A stretch of 64,000 nt of DNA. It comes from an uncultured Clostridia bacterium. Its GTDB lineage: Bacteria; Bacillota; Clostridia; Christensenellales; Borkfalkiaceae. Of the stretch, positions 9,481 to 18,699 are shown piece after piece. Position 1 is the first letter of the stretch. Every line of letters starts with the position of its first letter. The DNA is taken from contig CANQFB010000003.1 in NCBI GenBank assembly GCA_947598205.1, positions 124,001 through 188,000 of the forward strand, in the 5' to 3' direction. Under the pieces are notes generated by a model. The model did not search any database and was not told the DNA's origin. It was given only the letters and a program-made list of their open reading frames with translations. A program made the translations under genes and the position numbers.

Positions 9481-10824
9481 TTACCCGATAAAGAAACTGT
9501 CGGCGGGGCGGCGGACTTGCGGGGTCTCGCGCTTTCTGCCCAAAGCATAGGCGAGGGTAAACACGCCCGCCCTGCCCGCATACATCAAAATCATGAGGAC
9601 GAGTTTCGTCCCCCACGAAACAGACGCGGTGTACCCCATCGAGAGCCCCACCGTGCCGATCGCCGAGACGCTCTCGAAGAGCGCCCGCTGGAAGGAGGTC
9701 GCCGTATCGGGCTCGATCGCGCAGATGATGATGGTCGCCGCAAAGATGAGGAAGAGGTAGGCCGCAAAGATGGCGAGCGCCCTTCCCACGAGTTGCATAT
9801 CGATCCTGCGTTTGCCCATATTGATGTCGCGCTTGGCGCGGAAGGCGGATACCATGCCCATGACGATGACGGTGATCGTCCCCACCTTGATGCCGCCCGC
9901 CGTCGAACCCGAACTTCCTCCGATGAACATCAGAATGATCATGAGGAGCGAGCCGCTGCTCGAGAGCGTCGAGGGGTCGGTCGTATAGAACCCCGCAGTA
10001 CGCGCCGTGGTGGCGTTGAAGAAGGAACACAGAAGTTTCTGCCCGAAGTTGGATCCCGCATAGGAGGGATTGTTGCGTTCAAAGAGCAAAAAGAGCATCG
10101 TCGAGACGAAGAGGAGCGCGCTGTTGACGACGATGATGACTTTCGTATAGAACTGATATTTTTTGAAGTTGAACTTGCAGGCAAGGACGTCCCCCCAGAT
10201 ACAGAAGCCGATGCCGCCCACGATGATGAGGCCGCAGAGGGTGAGCGAGACGAGCGGATCGGCCGCATATTCCGCAAAGGACACTTCGCCCATAATATCG
10301 AACCCTGCATTGCAGAAGGCGGAGACGGCGTGGAAGACTGCATACCATATCCCTTTGGCCGTGCCGAATTGGGGGATAAAACGGATGCAGAGAAGGCCTG
10401 CGCCCATGAGCTCGAACACGAGCGTGCCGAGAACGATGCGCCGCACGAGCTTCTTCACGCCCGAAAGGTCGTCTCCCCCCACCGCCTGCAAGACGGCGCG
10501 CCTCTCATACTGCCCGAGATTGCGCTTGATGGCGAGGAGGAGAATGGAGATAAAGGTCATAAAGCCCAGCCCGCCGAGCTGGATCAGCAGTAGGATGACG
10601 ATCTTGCCGTAGAGCGTCCAGTGCGTCGCCGTCGTCACCGTCACGAGCCCCGTGACGCATGCGGCCGAAAAGGAGGTGAAGAGGGCGTCTACATAGTAGG
10701 TGCTCCCCGTCGTCGAAGCGAAGGGCAAAACAAGAAGAATGCTCCCCACGAGCACCACGGTAAGGTAGCCGATGGCGAGGTACATCCACACGTTCAACCT
10801 GTTTTTGAGCTTCATGCGTTTCAT
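9481..10824 (-). CDS. ktrB: Ktr/Trk potassium transporter membrane subunit
   Basis: 447 residues, the usual KtrB length. Four M1-P-M2 repeats form the pore; the four filter segments are visible with their key glycines: AACVTGLVTV, AFCNAGFDIM, ARTAGFYTTD and AIGTVGLSMG. Takes up K+ (often Na+-dependent) together with KtrA. ATG 10824 lies only about 6 nt after the predicted transcription start of a perfect promoter, with no Shine-Dalgarno; a second ATG at 10815 also lacks one. Upstream partner of ktrA. Confidence 0.95.
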   Translation of the reverse strand: MKRMKLKNRLNVWMYLAIGYLTVVLVGSILLVLPFASTTGSTYYVDALFTSFSAACVTGLVTVTTATHWTLYGKIVILLLIQLGGLGFMTFISILLLAIKRNLGQYERRAVLQAVGGDDLSGVKKLVRRIVLGTLVFELMGAGLLCIRFIPQFGTAKGIWYAVFHAVSAFCNAGFDIMGEVSFAEYAADPLVSLTLCGLIIVGGIGFCIWGDVLACKFNFKKYQFYTKVIIVVNSALLFVSTMLFLLFERNNPSYAGSNFGQKLLCSFFNATTARTAGFYTTDPSTLSSSGSLLMIILMFIGGSSGSTAGGIKVGTITVIVMGMVSAFRAKRDINMGKRRIDMQLVGRALAIFAAYLFLIFAATIIICAIEPDTATSFQRALFESVSAIGTVGLSMGYTASVSWGTKLVLMILMYAGRAGVFTLAYALGRKRETPQVRRPADSFFIG

Positions 10825-10836
10825 AAGTATGCGCGA

Positions 10837-10865
10837 ATTATAGCATTTCCCGATTTTTTTGTCAA
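10837..10865 (-). promoter_or_regulatory. ktrB: Consensus sigma-A promoter of ktrB
   Basis: Minus strand: TTGACA (10860-10865), exactly 17 nt, TATAAT (10837-10842). Predicted +1 near 10830, six nt before the ATG. Confidence 0.85.
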
Positions 10866-10889
10866 ATGTTTTTACGGGGGTGGGCGATC

Positions 10890-10930
10890 GAGCGTTTCAA
10901 TATAAAAAACGAGCGTTTCAATATAAAAAA
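10890..10930. repeat. Tandem 20-bp direct repeat
   Basis: Two identical 20-bp copies (10890-10909 and 10911-10930) starting GAGCG and ending in A6, one nt apart. Part of the 527-nt gene-free stretch 10825-11351, which otherwise holds the ktrB promoter and dispersed repeats. Confidence 0.8.
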
Positions 10931-11049
10931 ATAAGAATGGAAGGTAATGAGGGAGGAAGGTGCGGTGGAGATGAGGACGTTGGAGGGCGAGCGTGAAAAG
11001 GAGAAAGATGACGTCGAGATGAAGAAGAAAAGTACCCGCTTGGGCGGGG

Positions 11050-11350
11050 AAAAGGGTCAACCCCTCTGTCACTTGCGTGACATCTCCCCTTTCAGGGGCG
11101 ACAAGAGCTCCCCCACCCGTCGCCCGAGAGTGACACCCTCCCCCTCAAAGAGGGGTAGGGCTTCCCCCTTTTCCAAGGGGGAGGCTCCGCCGCAGGCGGT
11201 GGTGGGGGTTCCCGTCACCGTTAAAACGCGGAGAAGCAAGCGAGACAAGGAGAAGGAGCTTTTTCCGAAGGGAGCGTACTATAGTCGTACGTGACCAAGG
11301 AAAAATGCTTCTTCGACGAAGTATCGCGCAGCTTATACGCGGTTCGTAAA
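11050..11350. repeat. Dispersed intergenic repeats, families B, C and D
   Basis: Holds a family C element (CTCTGTCAC...TGACATCTCCCC...GGGGCGACAAG, 11065-11108), family B hairpins (CCCCCTTTTCCAAGGGGGAGG, then CCGCAGGCGG and GGTGGGGGTT, 11160-11210) and a family D motif (AGCTTATACGCG, 11331-11342) also found at 18257-18268. Related copies recur at 17.1, 35.5, 36.3-36.9, 57.3 and 60 kb. No coding frame here is convincing. Confidence 0.75.
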
Positions 11351-11351
11351 T

Positions 11352-14300
11352 TTAAGCGAGAGTAATTCTGTCGGAGACGGAGCGGACGAAGATCCCCTTC
11401 TCCTCGCCATAGGAGATGCAATCGCGGAGGAATACGAGGGCCCGTTCGGTGGGGCGGATCTCATGGAAGACGCCCGAGACGACGGCCGCAACTTCGTCCA
11501 TATAGAGCGCCACCCGATCCTCGAGCGCGCCCTTCACGAGAGAGACGACCTCATATACGGTGAAATCTTCCTCGCTCTTTCTCACGGAAGGGGCTTCCCC
11601 TTCGACGCGGAATCTTCCCAGCCCGATGGCGCGCGGGGTGCGGTAGAAATAGTCCACCCCCATCGCGCGGTCGCGGTTGAACCCGCAGGCGTCGATGAGC
11701 GAATCGAGGTGGGCCTCCACCTTGGAACCGCTCTTTGCGATGCCGAAGCTCTGGAGACAGCGTTTCTTGAGGAAGGCGCGGGAGATGGGTTCTTCGCTCG
11801 CGACGATCTCTTTCAGGCGGGCGACGATCGCGCCGTCGTGTTCCCCGCAGGTGACGAAGGCGGCCGTCTCGCTCGCCGTCGCCTTGACGTATTTATAGGG
11901 CCGCTTGTATTTCGCAAGCCAAGCGTCCCCCCGTTTTTCGCCGCCCGTGAGGCGGTCCAGCACGTCTTTGATACGCTTGAGTTCGCGCTTGGGGTTGTTG
12001 TAATAGTTGACGGTATTCAAACGGAGGATGTTCCAATTGCCCCGCTTGAGCGTCTGCACCTGCAAAATGTTGCGGTCCTTCACGGAGAAGGCGCTCGGCC
12101 CGTCGCACAAGATCCCGAGCACGAAGCGGCGCTTGTTGCGGGGATCGATGACGGCGACGTCCAGCTTGAAATCGGAGGCGCCCACGTCGTAGCGGCAATC
12201 GTAGCCGTAGGCGGAAAGTTCGGCGGCGATGAACTTGCCGATGCCCGTTCCCGCGCGCACCGTATCCGACCTGACCGCGAGCATGGTACGGCCCTTTTCT
12301 GCGAACTCGAGGAAGGCCTTCAGCCCCGCAACGCCCTTCGACGTGGTCTTTCCGAGGTCGATCATGGCGGCCGTCATGGTGGAGAAGACGAGCATCTCCT
12401 CCCGCGCACGCGAGACGGCGACGTTGAGCCGCCGCCAGCCCCCCGCCTGATTGAGAGGGCCGAAGTTGAGCGAGACACGGCCGAGGCGGTCGGGCCCGTA
12501 GCATACGGAGAAGAGGATCACGTCGCGCTCGTCCCCCTGTACGTTCTCGAGGTTCTTCACGAAGAGGGGCTCTTCGCGCTCATACGCGACGCCGTCGAGC
12601 TTGAGGCGGACGATCTCCTTGGAGAGGAACTTTTCGATGTCCTCCTGCTGTGCGCTCGAGAAGGTGACGATCCCCATGCTCGAGCGGGAGAGGATGGGAT
12701 CTTGCAGCCGCCTTACGACTTCGGCGACGAGGGCTTCCGTCTCGGCATGGTTGCGCTTGGTAAACCCGCGGTCATATACGCCGTCCACATGGATGAGCTT
12801 CACCTTGCTCTCGAGCCCGTCGGGCGAAGGGAAGGTGCACAGGCGGTTATCGTAATACATGCCGTTGGAGAAGGCGATCAGGCTCTCGTGCTTGCTCCTG
12901 TAGTGCCACAAAAGATGGCGTTCGGGCATGCCGAGGGCGAGGCAATCGTCGAGCACGCTCTCGAGGTCTTCATTCTCGAGGTCGTCTTCGTCGGTATTCG
13001 TCGCATGGAAGAAGGTGGTCGGCGGAAGCTGTTTGGGGTCGCCCACGACGACGGCGGCCTTGGCCCGCGCGATCGCCCCCACCGCCTCGGCCGTAGACAT
13101 CTGGGAGGCCTCGTCGAAGATCACGAGGTCGAAGGTGTCGGCGACGGGCTGGAGATACTGCGCCACCGTGATGGGGCTCATAAGAAGGCAGGGGCAGACA
13201 GCGGCGGCGAGCGTCGGGATCTCGGCGAGCATGGTGCGGATCCCCGATCCGCGCAGGTTGCTCCGCGCAAAGCGGGTGAAGGCGGAGAGCTCCAAAGCGA
13301 GGCTCCCCTCTTCGTCTTCGGCGGGAAGACGGGAGATGAGCGTATCGCGGATGACGGCGCGCGTCAGTTTGCCGTATTCCTCCCACGCGAGGCGGAATTT
13401 TTCCACCGTATCCTCCAAAGTCCCCACCGTCATGCGGGAGAGGGCGGCGTCCTGCGGGATGGTGATCTCGAGAAAGTTCTTATAGACGTTCTTCTCAAAG
13501 CCCGCAAGCACGTTCTCCACCTTGAGACGTCCGCTCTCGAGGGAATCGGAGATGAAGTTCAATCCGAGCGCGCCGAGCTTTTTTGCCGTCGCTCGGTACA
13601 TGCACCAGTTGGGGAGCATGTCGATATTATCGATGAGGGAGGAGGCCTTGGTATAGAAGTGGTCGAGTGCGTCTTCCCCCTTCACCTTGTCGCGGCTTCC
13701 CCGCGTGATCCTCATGAAGCTCTCTTCCGCCGCAAAGTAGGCGTCCGAGGCCTTCAGGAAGCCCTCGAGCACGGGCATGGTATAGCCGTTTGCCGCACGG
13801 ATGCACATCGCGTTGAATGCGTCTGCGTTGAAATCGAGGAAGGCCTCGCCCGCGAGCGCATGCAGTTTGTAGAGCGAATCGAGAAATTCTCCCCGCTTCT
13901 TGAAGACGATATGCCCCGAACGGTCGGTGAAGTTCTCGGCGAGCTTCGTGTTCCCGCGGATCCGCCTGATCGCGCCGTCGATGTCGGCGAGGGTCTGCAA
14001 GAATTTGGGGACGTCCTCCTCCTTCAGCTCATACAAAGAGACCTTGGAAAGCCGCTTGGCCGCCGCCCGCGCCGCCTTCGAGAGCTTCCAATCCCCGCCG
14101 TTTTCGAGGAGTTTCGCGATCTCGGCCGCGCCGTCCATATCCACGAGGGAACGGAAATTTTTGAAGTAGTACGAAAGGCAGGTATCCAACCTGCGGTTGG
14201 CGTTGTAGAAGAGATAGAAAGCTCCCTCGTCCTGCCCCGCAAAGTACTTCCTGCACTCGCCCGAGGAGAGGATCTTTGCGATCTCCGCGAGGGAGTTCAG

Positions 14301-16946
14301 TTTCTTGCGCGTGAGCGTGGAGACGCGCTGGCGGTAGAATTCGAGGAAGAGCGCGAGGTAGGAGCGCAGGTGCTTGATCTCGGTGAGGACGACCTCCGAA
14401 GCGCAGAGGATGCGGTCGCGCACCTCCTGCGAATACTCGGTGAGGTTGACGTTCTCGAAGGGAGAATTCACCACCCCGCCGCACTCTTTGGCCGCCGCCG
14501 CGGCCGAGAGGATCATGCTCTTACAGCGGGAGAGTTTCTCCTCGGTGAGGGTATCGTAGAAGGCCGTCTCGATATCGAGAATATCGGGGGCGGACTTGTT
14601 TTCGAGATAGCCGATCGCCGCCTCATAGACGGAGATGCCGAGGCGGCGCTTCCTGTGGAGCGCCTCCATGGGCTCTTTGAGCTCGTCGCGGAGGGCGGCA
14701 AGCTCCTTGGAGCGTTCGCCGAAGGCCGCGCCCCGCTCCTTCCCCGCAAGGGCAAGGGTCTCCTCCATGCGGCGCAAAACGTCCCCTTTGTCCGTCTTGT
14801 TGGAGTGGAGCTCGAGGCAGAAATCGCCGATGCCGATGGAATCGAGCCGCTTTTTCACGACGTCGAGCGCCGCCTTCTTCTCGGCGACGAAGATGACCCG
14901 CTTGCCCCGCATGAGGGCGTTCGCGATGATATTTGTGATGGTCTGGCTCTTGCCCGTCCCGGGAGGGCCGTGGAGCACGAACGAAGCCCCCGTGTTCGCG
15001 AGGGCGATGGCCGAAAACTGCGAACTGTCGGCGGGGAGGGGCAGAAGGACCTCCTCGGGGTCGGCCTGATCTTCTTCCGCCGCGGCGGGCGTCTTGCGCC
15101 GTTCCGCCTTGCCCGCGAGAAGGGCCGCGACGTTCTCGTTCTTCTTCAGCCCGCCGATGTGGGTGCGGATGTCGTTCCAAAGGAGGAATCTCTGGAAGGA
15201 GAAGGCCGCAACATAGGCGTCTTCCACGACCTCCCAGCCCCGCATGCCCGCCGTCTCCGCGCGCACCATGGCCACGATCTCGGAGATCTTGAGGGCGGAG
15301 ACGTCGCCGCCGAGGCCGCGGATGTCGATATTGAATTCCTGCTTCAAAAATTCGAGAAGGGTGGCGTTGACGATGAAGCCCTCCTCCCCCACCGTGAGGG
15401 AGAACTCTTCGTTCCCCTTCGCCCGCACGAGCCCGACGGGCACGAGCACGAGGGGAGCATATTTGGGCATTCCGTCTTCACGGCTCACATATTTGAGGAA
15501 GCCGAGGGCGAGATACAAGATCTTCGCGCCCGCCTCTTCGCCCGCTTCGCGGTTGCGGCGGATGAGTTTTACCGCCGTCTCCGCCGCCGACTTTAAGGGT
15601 TCGAGGACGCGCAAGATCCCCTTCTGCTGTTCGAGGGCGATCAGGGCCTTCTTCTGCGGGGAGAGCGAGGCGCCCATCTTGGTCTCCTCTCCGCCCGCCT
15701 TGAGCTTCATGCTCCCCTCCCCCATGAGGCGGGAATAGAGCATATCGCACCCCGCCGAAGAGAGATGGAGGGCGTTCTTGCCCGTAAATACGAGGAGGGC
15801 GTTCTTGCCCGTGAGGTCCAAAAGCCTGCGCTCCCACTGTTTGTTCTTGGGCTGTTTCCCGTCGAGCTTCAGCCCCTTGAATACGGGAAGAGGGGCGGGA
15901 GAACCGTCCTCCTGTTCATCCTCGAAGACCTCATAGCCCTTGATCCCCTTGCCGCGCATCGGGCAGACGGGGATCCCCCCCATGCGGCAACGCTTCACAT
16001 CGACGAAGCAATCGAAATAGTTCTCCTTGAGCTTGGCGCGGAAGTGGTGTTCGGAGGGGGTGAAGAGGGCGTTGCTCTCCGCGAAGAGATCGGCCGCGTC
16101 GAAAAAGGCGAGGTTGTTGATGCCGTCTGCGACATATTTGGAGACGATGTCGCCGTCGTCGGTGACGGGGTCGAGAAAACAGGTATCGTAGAGCCATACG
16201 CCCACGCCCACGCTCTTTTTGCCGAGGGCGAGAACGGGATGGAGGCCCGCCCCTTCGAGACAGCCCGCCGCAAGCAGGGCGAGCCGGAAGAGCGACGCGC
16301 TCCCCCCTTTGAGGACGGAACCCTCCTTGGCCGCCGCGACGGGGCCCGAGAGGTCGCAGGGCTCTTCTGTGACGCCGTGCGCCTTGATGGAGGCATAGAC
16401 GGCGGCGATGATCTGCCGCACCGCATTCTTATCCGTGCCCGTGTAGCCGTAGAACTCGGCGTCCGCCTTCCAGCGCTTCAGCCTCCTTCCCGCATCCGCC
16501 AGAATGACGGAACAATCGGAAAGGCGGGGGCGCACGAAGCAGGCGACGCGCTCGGCGTTGCCCGAAAGCCCCTCCCATACGTCGAAGGGAAGGACGGTGA
16601 CCTCCGTCTCGGCGGAGGCGACGATTTTATTTTCGTGGCGGGCGGAGACGCTTACCGCGACCTTCTTCATCTCGCAATTTTCGGCGAGATAGAGGGGCGA
16701 AAAGATCCCGCCGCTCTCGACGCGCACCGCGCTCTCAAAGGGCACTTCCACCTCCCTTTCAAAGGGCAGAAGAAGCCCCTCGGAAGAGGTCGCCGAAATG
16801 GTGAGGGGAAGCGCCTCCTCGAAGGTGCTCCTGATGCGTACGGACGCGGGCGTTGCGAGGAGATAGTCCAGATACCCAACGTACTTCGGGAAGCGAAGGT
16901 CGAGGGTCACTTTTTCTTCGATATGGATCTTCTTTTTCACAGCCAT
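11352..16946 (-). CDS. DUF4011/DUF3320 SF1 helicase with transglutaminase-like and Vsr-like domains
   Basis: 1,864 residues. Order: N-terminal beta domain; transglutaminase-like fold about 190-300; DUF4011 (ERRLLDLTGKNALL) near 370; Upf1-like SF1 helicase with Walker A GPPGTGKS near 659, DEASQM near 1278, GDPKQLPP, NVQGDERDV and VAVSRAREEM; Vsr/MTES_1575-like nuclease domain about 1560-1665; C-terminal DUF3320. Helicase motifs are intact. The transglutaminase Cys and His of the family (GTC, GHA) are absent here (GSAS, KKSVG), and the nuclease GIECDG motif reads GILCDG, losing the acidic residue. Relatives are linked to nucleic-acid processing and phage defence; no defence partners are adjacent. 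ATG 16946 with GGGAGGA. Role: ATP-driven nucleic-acid remodelling, inferred. Confidence 0.85.
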   Translation of the reverse strand: MAVKKKIHIEEKVTLDLRFPKYVGYLDYLLATPASVRIRSTFEEALPLTISATSSEGLLLPFEREVEVPFESAVRVESGGIFSPLYLAENCEMKKVAVSVSARHENKIVASAETEVTVLPFDVWEGLSGNAERVACFVRPRLSDCSVILADAGRRLKRWKADAEFYGYTGTDKNAVRQIIAAVYASIKAHGVTEEPCDLSGPVAAAKEGSVLKGGSASLFRLALLAAGCLEGAGLHPVLALGKKSVGVGVWLYDTCFLDPVTDDGDIVSKYVADGINNLAFFDAADLFAESNALFTPSEHHFRAKLKENYFDCFVDVKRCRMGGIPVCPMRGKGIKGYEVFEDEQEDGSPAPLPVFKGLKLDGKQPKNKQWERRLLDLTGKNALLVFTGKNALHLSSAGCDMLYSRLMGEGSMKLKAGGEETKMGASLSPQKKALIALEQQKGILRVLEPLKSAAETAVKLIRRNREAGEEAGAKILYLALGFLKYVSREDGMPKYAPLVLVPVGLVRAKGNEEFSLTVGEEGFIVNATLLEFLKQEFNIDIRGLGGDVSALKISEIVAMVRAETAGMRGWEVVEDAYVAAFSFQRFLLWNDIRTHIGGLKKNENVAALLAGKAERRKTPAAAEEDQADPEEVLLPLPADSSQFSAIALANTGASFVLHGPPGTGKSQTITNIIANALMRGKRVIFVAEKKAALDVVKKRLDSIGIGDFCLELHSNKTDKGDVLRRMEETLALAGKERGAAFGERSKELAALRDELKEPMEALHRKRRLGISVYEAAIGYLENKSAPDILDIETAFYDTLTEEKLSRCKSMILSAAAAAKECGGVVNSPFENVNLTEYSQEVRDRILCASEVVLTEIKHLRSYLALFLEFYRQRVSTLTRKKLNSLAEIAKILSSGECRKYFAGQDEGAFYLFYNANRRLDTCLSYYFKNFRSLVDMDGAAEIAKLLENGGDWKLSKAARAAAKRLSKVSLYELKEEDVPKFLQTLADIDGAIRRIRGNTKLAENFTDRSGHIVFKKRGEFLDSLYKLHALAGEAFLDFNADAFNAMCIRAANGYTMPVLEGFLKASDAYFAAEESFMRITRGSRDKVKGEDALDHFYTKASSLIDNIDMLPNWCMYRATAKKLGALGLNFISDSLESGRLKVENVLAGFEKNVYKNFLEITIPQDAALSRMTVGTLEDTVEKFRLAWEEYGKLTRAVIRDTLISRLPAEDEEGSLALELSAFTRFARSNLRGSGIRTMLAEIPTLAAAVCPCLLMSPITVAQYLQPVADTFDLVIFDEASQMSTAEAVGAIARAKAAVVVGDPKQLPPTTFFHATNTDEDDLENEDLESVLDDCLALGMPERHLLWHYRSKHESLIAFSNGMYYDNRLCTFPSPDGLESKVKLIHVDGVYDRGFTKRNHAETEALVAEVVRRLQDPILSRSSMGIVTFSSAQQEDIEKFLSKEIVRLKLDGVAYEREEPLFVKNLENVQGDERDVILFSVCYGPDRLGRVSLNFGPLNQAGGWRRLNVAVSRAREEMLVFSTMTAAMIDLGKTTSKGVAGLKAFLEFAEKGRTMLAVRSDTVRAGTGIGKFIAAELSAYGYDCRYDVGASDFKLDVAVIDPRNKRRFVLGILCDGPSAFSVKDRNILQVQTLKRGNWNILRLNTVNYYNNPKRELKRIKDVLDRLTGGEKRGDAWLAKYKRPYKYVKATASETAAFVTCGEHDGAIVARLKEIVASEEPISRAFLKKRCLQSFGIAKSGSKVEAHLDSLIDACGFNRDRAMGVDYFYRTPRAIGLGRFRVEGEAPSVRKSEEDFTVYEVVSLVKGALEDRVALYMDEVAAVVSGVFHEIRPTERALVFLRDCISYGEEKGIFVRSVSDRITLA

Positions 16947-16997
16947 AGTTTTTTCCTCCCGCTTTTCGCGGGTTGATTATGCGGAACGTTTTGGATT

Positions 16998-17026
16998 ATT
17001 ATACCATTTCCGCGCGCGAAATGCAA
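16998..17026 (-). promoter_or_regulatory. Sigma-A promoter of the DUF4011 helicase
   Basis: Minus strand: TTGCAT (17021-17026), 17 nt, TATAAT (16998-17003). Predicted leader of about 45 nt with a normal GGGAGGA site, unlike the leaderless genes in this window. Confidence 0.75.
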
Positions 17027-17084
17027 CCCTCCCGCCCCCGCCCGAAAAAATTTTCTCCGCGTTTTCATGGGAAGAGAGAAAAGC

Positions 17085-17245
17085 CTTCCCCCATCGGCGG
17101 GGAAGGTGTCGCCTTCGGCTCGGGATGAAAGCAAAAGCCAACTCTCGAGAGGATAGCTCTATATTTGTCACCCTGAGCGTAGTCGAAGGGTCACATTATT
17201 TTTATGCTGCGGTGATGCTTCGACTTCGCTCAGCATGACGTTATC
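17085..17245. repeat. Dispersed repeats: family B fragment and family A hairpin
   Basis: 17085-17130 matches family B (CTTCCCCCATCGGCGGGGAAGG, GTCGCCTTCGG). 17167-17240 is a family A hairpin: GTCACCCTGAGCGTAGTCGAAG pairs, with a few mismatches, with CTTCGACTTCGCTCAGCATGAC across an AT-rich loop. With the two promoters this accounts for most of the 489-nt gene-free stretch 16947-17435. Confidence 0.8.
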
Positions 17246-17349
17246 AGAACATGCAACCAGCGCAGGAAAACACAGTTCAGAAACAGTTCCCTCTCACGCG
17301 GGTAGAGGGCGCGCAAGCGATCGTGTCGCCGTAAAGTGCCCCGCGGTCC

Positions 17350-17378
17350 TTGACAAAGAAAAAAATTTTTCCTATGAT
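17350..17378 (+). promoter_or_regulatory. Sigma-A promoter of the HTH-SdpI gene
   Basis: TTGACA (17350-17355), 17 nt, TATGAT (17373-17378); about 50-nt leader to the ATG at 17436. Confidence 0.75.
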
Positions 17379-17435
17379 AAGATCGCTCCGCGGGCGTTCC
17401 CATTGAGATACCGTCTGCAGGGCGGAGGAGACGAC

Positions 17436-18095
17436 ATGGAATTTTCCGAAAAACTCAAACTCATGCGAAAGGAAGCCAACCTCACGCAGGAGGAACTCGC
17501 CCAAAAACTGCACGTCACGCGGCAGGCGGTCTCCAACTACGAACAGGGACGGGGATACCCTTCCATCGATATTCTCGTGTCGATCGCGGAGCTGTTCAAA
17601 GTCTCTCTCGACGAACTTCTATCCGCAAATGCCGTGCGAAGGCAAGCGCGGCTCGTGTTTGCCCTTCTCGCCGAAGCATGCGTTTGCATCTTTGTTGCGG
17701 CGCTCGCGATATTTTTCCGCACCCAACGGCAGGAGGTGGATGTTCTCTTTCTCATGGCGATCGCGTATGCCTTTTTCTTCCCCGTGCTCGCCGCCCTGAT
17801 TGGCGCGGGGATGCAGATCTTCCCGCCCAAGCGGAACAAATTCTTCGGCTACCGCACGCGGCGTTCGATGCAGAGCGACACGGCTTGGAGTTTTGCGCAG
17901 GCGGCGACGGCGGAGATGTTCTGCAAGGTCGCGCTCATAATGTTTGCCATAGGCGCCGTATATGCAATCATAGCGGTTTTCCTGCATAGCATCGCGGACA
18001 TGGTAGTCCTTATTTTGCTCACAGCGATATTTATCGTAGCCCTCATCGCCACGGTTTGCATCGTCGAACACAAGCTCAAAAAACTGTTCGGTTGA
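17436..18095 (+). CDS. XRE regulator fused to an SdpI-like membrane domain
   Basis: 219 residues. Residues 1-65 are an XRE helix-turn-helix (TQEELAQKLHVTRQAVSNYEQGRGYPSIDILVSIAELFKVSLDELL). Residues about 72-215 hold four predicted membrane segments. Between segments 2 and 3 lies NKFFGYRTRRSM...DTAWSFAQ, the signature of the SdpI/YhfL family (NxxFGYRT...W..A), which in Bacillus SdpI gives immunity to the SdpC toxin and senses it. So this is a membrane-tethered one-component regulator or sensor; the signal is unknown. ATG 17436 follows GGAGGAG by 5 nt. No target gene is adjacent on the same strand. Confidence 0.8.
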   Translation: MEFSEKLKLMRKEANLTQEELAQKLHVTRQAVSNYEQGRGYPSIDILVSIAELFKVSLDELLSANAVRRQARLVFALLAEACVCIFVAALAIFFRTQRQEVDVLFLMAIAYAFFFPVLAALIGAGMQIFPPKRNKFFGYRTRRSMQSDTAWSFAQAATAEMFCKVALIMFAIGAVYAIIAVFLHSIADMVVLILLTAIFIVALIATVCIVEHKLKKLFG

Positions 18096-18174
18096 GCGTC
18101 ATTCTGATGAAGGTTGCGCGTCATTTCTGAGGCGAAATCGTTCATAAGAATTTCCGCGAGAGCAACTCTCCGAA

Positions 18175-18290
18175 GAATCCCCTATAACGTAAGTCCGCGT
18201 TTTCATTCAGGAGATTCTCTCGCCTGCGGCTCGGAATGACACGTTTACCCATTACAGTATTTCGTAGCTTATACGCGTTTCGCAACATGA
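18175..18290. repeat. Dispersed repeat fragments downstream of the HTH-SdpI gene
   Basis: Half of a family A element (GAGGCGAA-type arm, CTCGCCTGCGGCTCGGAATGAC at about 18218-18240) and a family D copy (TCGTAGCTTATACGCGTTTCG) matching 11326-11347. Confidence 0.55.
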
Positions 18291-18298
18291 AAACAAGA

Positions 18299-18331
18299 AA
18301 AAAGCCGCCTGCAAGGGCGGCTTTTTTCAAC
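18299..18331 (-). terminator. Terminator of the tmk-yraN operon
   Basis: Minus strand: AAAAAAGCCGCC / GGCGGCTTTTTT stem and T run directly after the yraN stop at 18337. Confidence 0.85.
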
Positions 18332-18336
18332 GCTAT

Positions 18337-18699
18337 TCAAATGAAGGCGTTCTCGAAATATTCGATCTCGCCCTCTAAAATCGAGGCGACGTCGAAGCGG
18401 ACGGGCACTTCGCGGCGGAGAGCGTTGCACCAGAAGTTTGCGATCATGCGGTACCGCCGCTGTTTTTCGCGCGTGACGGCCTCGGCGGGAAGCCCGAACG
18501 CATCTGTCTCCCGCGTCTTCACCTCCACAAAGCAGGTGTAGCCGTCGCGGCTCTCCGCGACGATGTCCGCCTCCCCGAATGGGGTGGTATAGTTGCGTTT
18601 CAAAATCTTATAGCCGTGTTTTTTGAGGTACTTGCAGGTCAGGGCCTCTCCTTGCCGTCCCAGAAGTTTTTTACGAAAGTCCTTCTGTGAATTTTGCAT
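18337..18699 (-). CDS. yraN: YraN/UPF0102 family endonuclease-like protein
   Basis: 120 residues, the usual length. PD-(D/E)XK fold: LGRQGEALTCKYLKKHGYKIL (helix-strand start), then FGEADIV (metal Asp) and CFVEVKTR (Glu-Lys pair), then REKQRRYRMIAN. The family sits next to rnhB and rimM-trmD in many bacteria; its cellular role is not settled, possibly DNA processing. ATG 18699 with GGTGGGGAT upstream. It overlaps the 3' end of rnhB by 61 nt, so the two are probably translationally coupled. Last gene of the operon. Confidence 0.92.
   Translation of the reverse strand: MQNSQKDFRKKLLGRQGEALTCKYLKKHGYKILKRNYTTPFGEADIVAESRDGYTCFVEVKTRETDAFGLPAEAVTREKQRRYRMIANFWCNALRREVPVRFDVASILEGEIEYFENAFI

Noticed and set aside
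11463..15596. Very long plus-strand open frame opposite the helicase
   Set aside because: Antisense shadow of a GC-rich gene: no ribosome site, no protein family, Arg/Glu-rich composition; the minus strand carries clear helicase motifs.
17235..17435. N-terminal extension of the HTH-SdpI protein
   Set aside because: It spans the promoter and repeat DNA; GGAGGAG places the start at 17436.
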